From: Lonicera japonica
Lineage: Eukaryota; Streptophyta; Magnoliopsida; Dipsacales; Caprifoliaceae
DNA: 64,000 nucleotides
Direction: 5' to 3'
NCBI GenBank assembly: GCA_021464415.1
Contig: JAKCWG010000921.1
Span: forward strand, 372,001-436,000
The first letter of the stretch is position 1; each line of letters begins with the position of its first letter. The position numbers were made by a program, and so were the translations under genes. Shown in pieces: positions 1 to 9,950 of the stretch. Under the pieces are notes generated by a model. That model was given only the letters and a program-made list of their open reading frames with translations. It was not told the origin of the DNA and made no database searches.

Positions 1-375
1 AATAAATGTCGAAGATATTTTTTTTTTAAAGTCTCTCCAACCCTGCTAACAAAGAAACCCCGCCCATGAGTCGAACGTCTAACCACAAGGCAAAGGTGGA
101 TATTGCCTACCACTAGGTCACCCCTCTCTTCAATGTTAAGAAATTTTACTTTGAAGAAGATAGATTTAATTATATACCCTATAAAAAAATAAAAAAATAA
201 AAATAAAAATATCATTCTATAATAGATTAAAAACGAAGTTATTAAAACATGTTATCCTTTAAAAACTTTGAAGAGTAACATTCAAAATAGCTACCGGAAA
301 TGCTCGTGCAAGTAGATTAGCCTAATGGTAAAAGCGCATTATGAGATCCACCTCTCTCGACCCATGCCTAAGCAT
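1..375. repeat. Left copy of a duplicated SINE-bearing segment
   Basis: This segment is repeated in diverged form at 1640-2015, in the same order and orientation. Shared landmarks are the 'gtctctcca' block, the 'ctaccact' block, 'cattctataatag' and 'attagcctaatggtaaaag'. Positions 1-125, read on the minus strand, look like a tRNA-derived SINE. There is an A-box-like 'TGACCTAGTGGTAGG' near 105-120, a B-box-like 'GTTCGACTCATGG' near 65-80, and an A-rich tail (the T run at 18-28). A second plus-strand tRNA-like start ('TAGCCTAATGGTA') lies near 318. The SINE reading is an inference from box motifs; the duplication is seen directly. Confidence 0.6.
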
Positions 376-558
376 AATTAATGTGTATTACCAAACAAAA
401 CCCATTATATGATTAGAGATCATTTTGCAATCTATAAAGTTAAAGTAAATAAATGTACTTGTAAGTGATTAAATTCAATTAATTGTTGAAATATTTAGAT
501 ATATTAGTTTGTGTACAAATGTTGATGGGGTTAAATACTAATTTTACCGATTCAACAC

Positions 559-757
559 TTTTACCTCCAGTAAAATCCTATTTTTACCTCGAGTAAAATA
601 CCATTTTTTACCTCTAGTAAAATACCATTTTTTACCTCTAGTAAAATACCATTTTTACCTATGTGACCTAAGCGTACACATCATGTACATGTGACCTAAG
701 CATACACATCATTTACATTCTAGAATACATGTGACCTAAGCATACACATCATATACA
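559..757. repeat. Two adjacent short tandem repeats
   Basis: Positions 559-660 hold four copies of a roughly 25-bp unit with the core 'TTTTACCTCTAGTAAAATAC'. The unit is partly self-complementary (TTTTAC...GTAAAA). Positions 661-757 hold three copies of a roughly 30-bp unit with the core 'GTGACCTAAGCATACACATC'. No coding potential is visible. The stretch 376-558 is plain AT-rich DNA. Confidence 0.75.
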
Positions 758-1004
758 TTACACAAATTTACCTTTTTGCCCTTCATTTTTTACCTATAAA
801 TACCCCCTCATTCATTTATTCAAAACACACCAAAAAATATATCTTCTTTCTCTCCCAATATCCTTCTATCTCTTCCAAGAGATATAAAGCCATTGGCAAT
901 ATAAATACAAGCCAATTTTCGAGGGTCTTATACTCTCTCTTTTCATATCCCAAAAAATACCAATCCCTATACGCTCTCTCTCCTACACAGTTTACTATTT
1001 ATTC

Positions 1005-1413
1005 TGTTGAAATATTTGTAATCCTAATTCTATACTTATAAATAGAATTAAGGAAATTATAGAAAGAAAGAGAGAGAGATTGGTAGCTTGTATTATCATC
1101 CAAATTGATTGCCTTTGAGCTAATACAAAGCAAGCACACACAAAAGGAGGACGTACTGCCGGACTAGCATAAGCGCTACCGGGGGAACCTACCTTAATAA
1201 AAAATGTCTCGTGTTCATCTTCGTTTTAATCAGTTTCTGCCGGTACTGTTCACAGTCACTGTTCACATATACGGTGGTACTGTTCACATATGCGGAGGTA
1301 CTGTTCACAACAACTGTTCACATATACGATTGTAATGTTCACAACCACTGTTCACATATACGGTGATACTGTTCACAGTTAATTACAATCCATTATTAAA
1401 CCTCTAATTCACA
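1005..1413 (+). mobile_element. Copia-like solo LTR, 409 bp
   Basis: The element starts with TGTTGAAATATTTG and ends with CTAATTCACA (TG...CA). It is flanked by a perfect 6-bp direct repeat TTATTC at 999-1004 and 1414-1419, the expected target-site duplication. A TATA-like 'CTTATAAATAG' lies near 1035. The 3' half (1236-1375) is built of iterated 'TGTTCACA' motifs separated by 'TATACGGTGGTAC'-like spacers. No internal coding region is adjacent, so this is best read as a solo LTR left by LTR-LTR recombination. The copia assignment rests only on the short length and the TGTTGAAA start and is tentative. Confidence 0.65.
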
Positions 1414-1639
1414 TTATTCATTGATTGGTCGTCAATCATCTGTTCTAGATTTTGACACCATCAAATGTTAATCTAAATTGTTATCCATTCATGTCATCCA
1501 TCAGAATTACTTTGGTAAAAAAAAATGTTAATTATCCAAACAGAACCAATAAATCATCTGTGGTCAGGAGATTCATATTTAAAAAAAGAAATATAAAGTA
1601 AAAATCCAACAATGGGTTTAAATGAATTTAGGAAAAAGC

Positions 1640-2015
1640 CCTACTAAAAAGTATATGTTAAGAATTTTTTTTTGTGTTTTAAGTCTCTCCATTAATCCTA
1701 CAAATAAAGAAATTCTACATCTTATAAGTCGATCTCTTGACTTTAAGGTAAGAGTGCATGTTGTCTACCACTGGACCTGCCCTTCTCGTCAATGTTAAAA
1801 AAAATTACTTTTTTTTTGACAAACCCTATAATAAAAAAAAATTAACAAAAAAAATAGCATTCTATAATAGTCTAAAACATGCCATCTTTTGAAAACTTTG
1901 AAGAATAGCATTCAAAGAAGTTATTGAAGATGATTGTGCAAGTATGTTAGCCTAGTGGTAAAAGAATATACTCAGATTTGAAAGACCCAGGTTCCCGTCT
2001 TGGGTGGGGGGGATT
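1640..2015. repeat. Right copy of the duplicated SINE-bearing segment
   Basis: This is a diverged direct copy of 1-375. Positions 1645-1790, read on the minus strand, carry the same SINE-like block with A and B box remnants and an A-rich tail. Positions 1945-2010, on the plus strand, carry a better preserved tRNA-like block: A-box 'TTAGCCTAGTGGTAAAAG' and B-box 'CCAGGTTCCCGTC', followed by 'TTGGGT'. No tRNA cloverleaf can be closed, so this is not a functional tRNA gene. Confidence 0.6.
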
Positions 2016-2388
2016 TTGTTTGGTGTTATAAAAAATTAAAATACTCACATAAGAAAACAAAATTGAAAGGAAAAAAATGCTTACACAACTCACAAGAAGA
2101 TTACTGAGTGGTGCAACCAAAGAAAAGATGAAGCCAATTTTTTAATCCGAGGTTCTCTGTATCATCCAAAAATATTAATCAATAATCAGCAAACACAAAC
2201 ATATACACACACAATCTTGCACATAATTACATATATGGAAGAATCATAGACAAAATCAAAGCATCTAATTATTTATGACTCTTACATGAATAGCTAAAAA
2301 ATTGACTAAATTGAAAGTAATTACTTGAATCAAACTAAGGCAAGTTATAAATTTTACAATAGCACACAGAGTAAAGATGCATAGAAAG

Positions 2389-2424
<36 letters not shown>

Positions 2425-2463
2425 GGAGACTAGTTATCATAATTGGATCTAGGTAACGATTTT
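2016..2463. other. AT-rich spacer with TA/GA microsatellite
   Basis: No gene is recognised. A (TA)n tract followed by (GA)n occupies about 2390-2425. The rest is anonymous AT-rich DNA. Confidence 0.5.
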
Positions 2464-2709
2464 TAAAATATTAATAGTTTGGTACTCAATTTTAGGGCTG
2501 GGATAGTTTGGTACTCATTTTTAAGTTTTTTTTGTTACTTTGATACCTATTTTTGACAACTAAATCCCTTAAGTCATAAAGAAAAAAACGTAAAGTATTA
2601 TACCAAAAATGCCTCCGTCCCAAATATCCACCCATCTTCCTCCTCTTCTTCCTCCGCACAAAACCCTACCACCCGCTCCACCACTTTTCCTTTCTTCACC
2701 TCCCTCCCC

Positions 2710-2784
<75 letters not shown>

Positions 2785-3200
2785 CCATCTTCATCTTCCT
2801 TCGTCCCACCACTCCCCTCCGCAAAGACCCACCCACCACTTGATCCGAGATTTTGAGGAATTTGAGGGTTCTTCTTAGGGTAATAGGAATCATCAAAAGA
2901 GAAATGAAAAACAAGAGGATTAATGGTAATGAAGAGTTATCATTATTGAGTTATTTTCCATTAAAGAGTGATGTTCATCTCTAGCAGCCAAAATGGAAGA
3001 GAATTCAAAAAAAGGGCAGTTTAGTCATGTTACAGGCCATTTCACGGCCTATTAATGAAAGGTGAAAAATGGGTATCAAATTACCCATAAAATTGGAAAT
3101 GGGAGCAAATATATTAATATGTAAAAAAAAAAAAAAAAAAGGAGAGAGGAGGATAAAGATCTAATTATAGTAAAATTTTGGGTACCAAAATACAAATTGC
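2464..3200. mobile_element. Candidate TIR element with C-tract interior
   Basis: The left end ('TTTGGTACTCAATTTTAG', repeated once as 'TTTGGTACTCATTTTTAAG') and the right end read in reverse ('TTTGGTACCCAAAATTTTAC') are imperfect inverted repeats. A second inner pair, 'TTGATACCTATTTTTGACA' near 2540 and the reverse of 'gaaaaatgggtatcaa' near 3065, supports this. The interior is rich in CCT/CCA codon-like runs and holds the C homopolymer. No transposase is present and no clean target-site duplication was found. The organisation resembles the better supported TIR element at 39304-48815. Confidence 0.35.
2711..2782. repeat. Long C homopolymer (33 C, T, 38 C)
   Basis: Positions 2711-2743 are 33 consecutive Cs, 2744 is T, and 2745-2782 are 38 consecutive Cs. 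It is preceded by a CCT-rich stretch. The complementary strand is therefore an almost pure G tract. Open frames encoding poly-Pro or poly-Gly across it are artefacts of the composition. The exact length is likely uncertain because such tracts are error-prone in sequencing. Confidence 0.9.
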
Positions 3201-3235
3201 TCATAAGTCTAAGCTCAAGTCAAGCGCACATTCAA

Positions 3236-3400
3236 TTTTTTTTTTTTTTTTTTTTTTGAACACATGAAATCTTATTTCTAATTTCTACCCCTAAGGGGAT
3301 GGGGGAAGGGGAACTGCTTAATTGCAGCAGGTGAGACTCGACTCCCGATTGCCTGGGAGTTCAAGGGAGAGACTTACCACCGGACCAACTTTACCGCATT
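3236..3400 (-). mobile_element. tRNA-derived SINE-like element
   Basis: Read on the minus strand, the element has an A-box-like 'TTGGTCCGGTGGTAAG' near 3380-3395 and a B-box-like 'GGAGTCGAGTCTC' near 3330-3345. It then has a short body and an A tail, which is the T run at 3236-3256. The same layout occurs at 1-125, 1645-1790 and 22140-22260. This is a motif-level identification; no family name is assigned. Confidence 0.5.
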
Positions 3401-3719
3401 CAATTAATAGAAGATCGATGATATATATTATTCATTTGTGATGGGTACTTTTTGTATAATAATGAGGCCTCTGCTTTTCAAAAAGAAAATGGTGCTCCGA
3501 ATGGTTGCTTTCAAAAAATGAAAATGTCTCTAGACTATATTATTTTTTCTATGCATAACGCATATTAAAAAAAAATAAAAATTACATGAACGATCAGATT
3601 ACTTTATAATTTATAAGATAATAATAATAATGGTAGCGTTTTACAAAAAAAATATTTTAAAAATATCTTTACTGATTAAAGTATAAAAAAAAATCTATAC
3701 AAAGTGTCACTCTAAAAAA

Positions 3720-4920
3720 ATAAAGATAATTTTGAAGTGTTAAAATATTTTTGTGTACAACTAATATCATTACCTTATAATTTATATTTTATACTTTATA
3801 AAGTTAAAGAAAATGTATTGATATTAGCACATTACAAAAAGTATAATAATATTTTAAAATCATTTTTATCACAAAAAAGTGTTCCAAAATATTTATATAA
3901 AGTGTCATTAAAGAAAATTTTGGACTGTTAGAATATTTTTATAGAATGCTAATATTATTACCCTTAAATAAATAGATACATGTAATTGTTAAATTCATTT
4001 TATCTGTATCAAATTAATACTTCAATTTTTATTTTAGTAATTCTTACAAAACAGTAATTTTAATACAGTCAATAGTTAAAAAATACAATTTATTTTCGAT
4101 TGGTATGTTTATTCTATTGATGCCTTTCTCTCTCCAACGGCACCTCATGTTGATGATAAGGTTGAATTGTCATCCTCTTTTATAATCCTCTCTTTTTTTG
4201 ACACTCAATTAATCAGTCTAGGTCCACTCTTTGCGGGTCTATTCTCCATAGTCATTCTATCTAAACAAAATTGTATATTATAAAAGAATTTAAAATGAGG
4301 TAAAAGTCTTATATAATAATATTTTTTGTAAAAAATATAGCGAATAATATTTTTTATAGTAACCCAGCAACAATATACGAAATTTTCGAAATTTAAAATA
4401 TATAGCGACCTTAAATAATTATTAAATTAATGAAAAATATAGAGTAACCTCGTCTAAATCGAGTCCAACATTATTTTTAGCTTATAGAGCCTCATCCGTC
4501 TCTTAAACAAATCTAATATTAAGCGTCAAATTATACGTTAGATATAATATTAGTAATTACAATAAAAATTCACTTGATTTATTCTGAATTTTTGATGTAG
4601 GAAATATTCGAGTAAAAGAATAAGTAAATTTATAGCCAACAACCAATTTATTTCTCCATATCTGAATCCAATTATAAGATTAGATCCAGATCAAACTTAT
4701 TTGTCACAACCAACCTCATTAATACAACACACTTCAAATTAATCCTAGTTTTGTAACACCCATTATTCTTTATATGTATATAAATATATACATAATACTA
4801 AGCTTAAAACTCCTAATTGTGAAAAATTGAAATTTTAAAAACCCAAACTTACAAATTGAAAACCCTATTTTAGAAAAAGAAAAAAAACTGATGGACTGTG
4901 GCTTTGCGAGAATAGAGAAA
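3720..4920. repeat. Dispersed repeat block, copy 1
   Basis: The left part (3730-4160) is repeated at 26235-26665. The right part (4100-4910) is repeated at 21130-21890, partly at 26640-26880. Shared landmarks include 'GGCACCTCATGTTGATGATAA', 'TAGGTCCACTCTTTG', 'CAATTTATTTCTCCA' and 'GCTTTGTGAGAATAGAG'. No coding potential is seen. The homology with copy 2 stops at about 4920, where the TrpB-containing insert begins. The block is probably an old non-autonomous element, class not determined. Confidence 0.7.
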
Positions 4921-5002
4921 AAAGAGGGAGAGAATGGATACACGTAAAAGATAAGCTGAGAATCCAAACACCTCTATTAATATCTAGTTTAAAAGCCCTA
5001 AA

Positions 5003-5425
5003 TTAGAAAGAAGAACAGACGGAGGAGAGTGCATACAGAGAGAAAGATACGTACCAGAGAGAGAGAGAGAGCAAGCTGAATGATGTTGAACGTGCTACGG
5101 TGGTGCGTGCTGGTCGATCGATCAGTCGATGGAGGAGAGTGTGTGCGCACGACGATATCGTCTGTGAAAGCCAAAGCAGCATGACGTGAGGGAAAGAGAT
5201 ATATATAGAGAGAATGAGATGAAAGAGAGAGAGAGAGAGAAGGAATAATACCTTCAGTAGAGGTCCGGTGGTGACAACGGAGGCTCCGACGTTCTGGCCA
5301 TCCGGAGAAAGAGAATTTGTGGGTGTGGGTGTGGCTGGTGAGTGTGAATGTTTAAGAGTGAGAGAGTGATTTTTTTTTTTTTTTTTGTAAGTAAAGTGGG
5401 AGAGAGCAGGAAATTTTAGCACCAA
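5003..5425 (-). other. Open frame with plausible splice sites, unrecognised
   Basis: On the minus strand this stretch is open for 140 codons. It contains a good donor (CTGAAG|GTATTA, near 5252) and a plausible acceptor (GGCTTTCACAG, near 5162) around a pyrimidine-rich 90-bp stretch. Splicing would join a Ser/Pro/Thr-rich piece including 'SPDGQNVGASVVTTGPLLK' to 'TISSCAHTLLHRLIDRPAR'. No family is recognised, and much of the frame is low-complexity CT repeat. It sits inside the insert that also carries the TrpB exon, so it may be another captured exon, or spurious. Confidence 0.2.
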
Positions 5426-5750
5426 GGCATCTCCAATTGTATTTTTTATAAGTTATTTCTAGAAATAATGGGTTATAAGGTCTCGATCCGTAATGTTTTA
5501 TAACTCTAAGGACGGACTCATGTTTAATAAAAGGAAGTGGTACTAATTTCATAATTTGGTTTTACAATAAGGACACTTTTCATAATATTAATTTATTTTA
5601 AGGAAAATGATAAATGTTAATGGACAAAAATACCCCCAACTAAAAAGTTGATGTGTCCACGCCGTTTTCATCGCGCAGCAACATTTCTGTGGGTCAACCA
5701 GTTTTTTTCCTTTTTTGTTCTCTCTCTAAACCCGAACGAAGGTCGAAAAC

Positions 5751-6040
5751 CTGAAATTCATGGTCCCCGGCGAGTAAATGAAAAGCGGCTTCGAGCTGAG
5801 TGAGAGCATGCATAAGGGTTTCGGGAACGTACTTGCCACCGAACTTGCTGAAGCGGCCGAAGGAGTCGGGGCGGAGGAGAAGCGGTTTAGCTTCTTGGCC
5901 CATTGTTGACTGAGCTGAATTACTGGTGAGAACACATGATATGAAAGGGGTTTGGTGGTGAAGGAAGGGCAAAACATATATCTTTGCAATTTGAACTGGG
6001 AAGAAGAAGAGGTTAATGAGGAGAGGGAGTAGGGTTTTGG
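5751..6040 (-). pseudogene. Tryptophan synthase beta, exon 1 fragment
   Basis: The minus strand encodes 'STMGQEAKPLLLRPDSFGRF' followed by SKFGGKYVPETLMHALTQLE and AAFHLLAGDHEFQ. This is the conserved N-terminal segment of plant plastid tryptophan synthase beta subunit (TrpB), the PLP enzyme that makes tryptophan from indole and serine. The conserved block ends exactly at a splice-donor-like CAG|GTTTTC (5751/5750), matching an exon end. Upstream, the same frame stays open through a TTC repeat (6048-6082) to a stop near 6123, but no in-frame ATG precedes the conserved block. No later exon, with the PLP lysine or substrate-binding motifs, is visible on the minus strand down to 4900. It is therefore a gene fragment, captured or left by deletion, not a functional enzyme gene. 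The family call is confident; the origin is inferred. Confidence 0.8.
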
Positions 6041-6047
6041 AATAATT

Positions 6048-6082
6048 GAAGAAGAAGAAGAAGAAGAAGAAGAAGAAGAAGG
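6048..6082. repeat. (GAA)n microsatellite
   Basis: An uninterrupted GAA/AAG trinucleotide run lies at the upstream (transit-peptide) side of the TrpB fragment. Confidence 0.9.
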
Positions 6083-6142
6083 AGATGTTCTGAGAGTTGT
6101 TGGGTTTCTGGTTGTGTATTTAACATTTTCTGGTTATTATTT

Positions 6143-6851
6143 AGAAGGTGCTAAATGCATTTAGCACCTTCTGCTTCTGGTTGTGCATTTAACATTTTCT
6201 GGTTATTATTCAGAAGGTGCTAAATGCATTTAGCACCTTCTGATTAGTGTCCAGGTGGTGCTAAAGCATTTAGCACCTTCTGGTTGTTGTCCAGGTGGTG
6301 CTAAATGCATTTAGCACCTTCTGGTTGTTCTGGTTGTTGTCCAGGTGGTGCTAAATGCATTTAGCACCTTCTGGTTGTGCATTTAACATTTTTTTGTTAT
6401 TATTCAGAAGGTGCTAAATGCATTTAGCACCTTCTGGTTGGTGTCCAGGTGGTGCTAAATGCATTTATCACCTTCTGATTGTTGTCCAGGTGGTGCTAAA
6501 TGCATTTAGCACCTTCTGGTTGTGCATTTAGCACCTTCTGGTTGCTGTCCAGAAGGTGCTAAATGCATTTAGCACCTTCTGAATAATAACCAAAAAATGT
6601 TAAATGCACAAACCAGAAGGTGCTAAATGCATTTAGCACCTTCTGAATAATAACCAAAAAATGTTAAATGCACAACCAGAAGGTGCTAAATGCATTTAGC
6701 ACCACCTGCACAACAACCAGAAGGTGCTAAATGCATTTAGCACCACCTGGACACAAACCAGAAGGTGCTAAATGCATTTAGCACATTCTGGTTGTACATT
6801 TAGCATTTTTTGGTTATTGTTCAGAAGGTGCTAAATGCATTTAGCACCTTC
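6143..6851. repeat. Array of 14 copies of a 30-bp palindrome
   Basis: Each unit is a perfect or near-perfect palindrome whose left half is AGAAGGTGCTAAATG and whose right half is its reverse complement. The 22-bp centre is nearly invariant. Units start near 6143, 6212, 6253, 6293, 6343, 6405, 6447, 6488, 6551, 6616, 6677, 6719, 6760 and 6822; an extra half unit lies near 6524. Variants replace one outer AGAAGG by AGGTGG, so the end base pairs of those units are broken. Spacers fall into two types, a short 'GGTTGTTGTCC' type and a longer type containing 'TGCATTTAACATTTT'. The longer spacers are inverted in the right half, so the whole array is also roughly palindromic about 6500-6545. There is no coding capacity. 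It lies just upstream of the TrpB fragment. Confidence 0.9.
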
Positions 6852-6859
6852 TGGTTGCT

Positions 6860-7190
6860 GTTAGTGTCATAATGAGCATGAGACATTATAAAGAAGGAGT
6901 ATTAGTGTCTTTTTTTGTATAGTGTCCTTAATTTACATAGCTTATTTTTAAGTGTCCTTTATAATTACATTATTATTAGAATGAGCCCTTATACCTAATT
7001 GCCTCTTATTTCTATCCATGTCTCCTCGCAGTACTTTTATTATATTTTAATATTTTTTTTTACAATATAATTATATAAATCGAAAAATTTTAAGTAAATT
7101 TTTTTTAATAATATTATTTTTTTTTTCTTTTTTCTATCCCAGTTGACACTTTATTTTTAAAATATAATTAATTTAAATGAGTAATTAGAC
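6860..7190. other. AT-rich stretch, right part of the insert
   Basis: No gene or recognised repeat is seen. It belongs to the segment (about 4920-7228) that is absent from the paralogous repeat block at 21130-22730. Confidence 0.4.
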
Positions 7191-7199
7191 ATGTAGATG

Positions 7200-8020
7200 G
7201 GTGGGTTCGGATTGTATTCGTGCAGATTTTTATTTTATTTTAGGTATTATCGTTTCGGGTCTAAACTGGTGGCTTTTTTATCGGATGTTATCGCGTTTTG
7301 GGTGTTATCATTTTGGGTCTAAACGGGTGGTTTTTTTATCGGATGTTATTGTGTTTTGTGTGTTGCCGTTTCGGGTTTTAACGAATTATCCGATATTACC
7401 CGTTAACGACATATATAATAAAAAATATATTTATTTATATAATATTATATGTATATATTTTAAGGTTACCTTGAATTAACAAATATATATCTAATACTTA
7501 TACAAATTCTACACATTTATATTAAAAATATGTATACACTTACATATATAATATTATACAATTAGGTATATGATTAACGTGTTTAAACAAATTTTTAATG
7601 TGTTAACGAATATTAACTGACTCGACCCGTTAACTTATCGTGTTAGACTAATACGATCCGAAACTATTAAGGCTTTATCCATTAACTTATAATTTCATGC
7701 CAATTTTTATCGTATTATCATATTACGTGTTTTTTTACCAACTCTTTAGGTAATATATTGTGAGATTTATTTAATTATTACATTCCATATAAAATAAAAA
7801 ATTTCTATAATTATTTTTACATACAAAAATAATAATATAAACTTTTCATATAATTTACTTCCACGTGACTTGGGTGTAGTACACTGCTCCATCGACGCTC
7901 AGCGTAGCAGGTGGTTGGTTTGACGCGTTGCACAGAGGGGCCAAATTTACTTTTCATGCTACAGTACTATTATTTAATTTTGGCCATTTATTTTGGGTGC
8001 CGACAAACGTATTTTTTTTT
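7200..8020. repeat. Dispersed repeat block, part 2, copy 1
   Basis: This is homologous to 21970-22730. Landmarks are 'GTTATCATTTTGGGTCTA', 'CCGATATTACCCGTTAAC', the GC-richer 'GTACACTGCTCC' segment near 7880 and 'AGAGGGGCCAAATTTACTT' near 7935. It is rich in iterated 'TTATCGGATGTTATCG' and 'GGGTCTAAAC' motifs. No transposase is seen. Confidence 0.65.
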
Positions 8021-9480
8021 TTTTTTTTTTGGTTTTTTAAGAAATTTTAAAAAATAGGATTTGTATAAAAAAAATTTATACAAAAAAATTAAAGAATAAT
8101 ATTTTTATAAATTAAGAGTCTATATTTGACCAAACTCTAAAAGTAATACGAAATTAACCTTACAGTAAATTTATAATTTTTTTTTTTATGAAATCATACA
8201 AAATTAAGTTTGTATTACATGTTTTTTAGCATATTATTATAAATAAGTGTTTAATTGACAGTTCTTTAGAATATTTTTAACAAATTATATATTCAAAACC
8301 TATTTATTAAAAAAATATACATAATAATTTTTTTGAAGTGATACAAAATTAAGTTTACACTCCTTATTTTATAAAACATTACTATACATTTGTATTTATT
8401 TGACGTTTTTCAAATTCCTGAGAATCCAACCGTCGGATCAAGCTTATTTTTTAATATGTTATTCCCAGTAATATTTTCTAACTCTTAACAATATTTCATG
8501 ATTTTTGGAGGTCGGGAAGTAAGAAAACAAAAATCGGCTGGGAGGGGTTTGTCCACGGACACAATCCCCAAAGGCTTGTGTCCCCATGACGACACACAAG
8601 ACACACCCTCTAATGAGTGTGTTCGTACGCGATTTTTTTAATTTTCATTAAACGGCTTATCGGATTGATCTGATTTTTTAGTATATTATTCCCCACTATA
8701 TACCCTATCTACTGACCAAATTTGAGCTCATTTGGACTTCGGGAAGGTTGTCTTTTGATTACCCAAAGTAAATTATCGATTTTCTGAATTTCCGGAGATC
8801 TGGCCATCGGATTGAGATGATTTGCTCCTTGTGGCAATGTCTAATAACCCTCAAATTTGAGGATGATCGAAACGGGTAAATCTCCTTTCACAAGTTTCCA
8901 GGAGTTTTGACGGTTTTTCGTTCCTGCAGCTTTTGGTAATTCTCGTAACTTCTCATCCGGGTGTCCTTTCGGCTTCCTTCTTTGACCTGTATCACATGTA
9001 TATGATATGTATGTATCTAGGAATGCTTGTTCATGCATGTGTGCTCATTTTCGTAGAGTTCGGGATTCTTGCGGGGTCACAAAATGAGGTGATCACACTC
9101 TTAGATACATATATACATATATATACATATATATAAATAAATATATATAATAAATTTCCTGTTAGAAAAAAAAAAATAAGAGTTTGAATACATAACATAT
9201 TATCAAACATGTGTCTTCTCTTCTGCTCGTGAACATAATTTCTCATCAAAGAAGTTTCAATTCTGAAAGTCAATTGTTTAAAATAAAATTTACTTTTTAT
9301 TGTGAGAATTTTCCATTAGAGATTCAAATACGGAATCCAATACCGTTAGCTAGAAACTTTTATCGCTAGGATCATTTAGCAAACGATTCTTTATTGATAC
9401 TTCCTAAGGCACTCCGGTCATTGCACATCAACATCCCACATATATAAACAAAGGATTGTATTTTAATTTTGTGTGAAAAT
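8021..9480. other. Unclassified intergenic DNA
   Basis: No gene is recognised. The 8400-9090 part is less AT-rich than its surroundings and reads like LTR-type sequence ('GGAGATCTGGCCATCGGATTG', ending near 9080 with 'GCGGGGTCACAA'). I could not define both ends or a target duplication, so no element is called. A short TA-rich microsatellite lies at about 9103-9150. Confidence 0.35.
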
Positions 9481-9559
9481 CGACCTTACTTGAGCCCACT
9501 TATTGACTTATAAAAAAATTTAACGTGACCTATTATATCTTGTACATCATTAAATTTTT

Positions 9560-9950
9560 GTTAACCTCTATCTTTATATCATGTATTATAGAGTGAGTGG
9601 TGTCAAAGGAAACTTAACCTAACTTTTAATCCCGTCGCTAACTAAATCTCTCACTAAATAAATCGATTAACACAAAAAAATCTAATTATCGTAGAGAAAT
9701 CATTGAACCAACTCTAAGATTTTTCCCTTCATATATATATACACGTGTGTGTGATGTAATTTGTTTGCCTGTGTAGGCCCCTTTTATGAAGGCAATAAAA
9801 GTCTCAACCACCCTTGTCCTTTCTTCTCCATTAGCCGTAAATGCATTCACAAAAAGTCATGAATGGTGTGCCATTTTTTTCTTCAATCTACACACGAGGA
9901 GGAAAGATAGAGAAAGGTCTGGGTCTATGTTTTGATGAGGCACAACTAAA
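9560..9950. repeat. Direct repeat, left copy
   Basis: This is a diverged copy of 11005-11370. Shared landmarks are 'TATTATAGAGTGAGT', 'AAATAAATCGATT', 'GATGTAATTTGTTTGCC', 'CCTTGTCCTTTCTTCTCC' and 'GAGGAAAGATAGAGAAA'. The spacing between copies is about 1.43 kb. No coding content is seen. Confidence 0.75.

Noticed and set aside
1940..2010. tRNA genes at this and similar sites (13428, 38298)
   Set aside because: A- and B-box matches are present but no acceptor or anticodon stem can be formed; better read as tRNA-derived SINE remnants.
2569..2914. Poly-Pro and poly-Gly open frames on both strands
   Set aside because: They exist only because a C homopolymer is open in all frames; no start context, domain or conservation.
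6143..6851. CRISPR-like array of repeats with spacers
   Set aside because: This is plant nuclear DNA. The units are full palindromes with variable, partly repeated and inverted spacers, and there are no cas genes.
8400..9090. Possible additional solo LTR
   Set aside because: Composition and phrases look LTR-like, but I could not find matching TG...CA ends with a target duplication.
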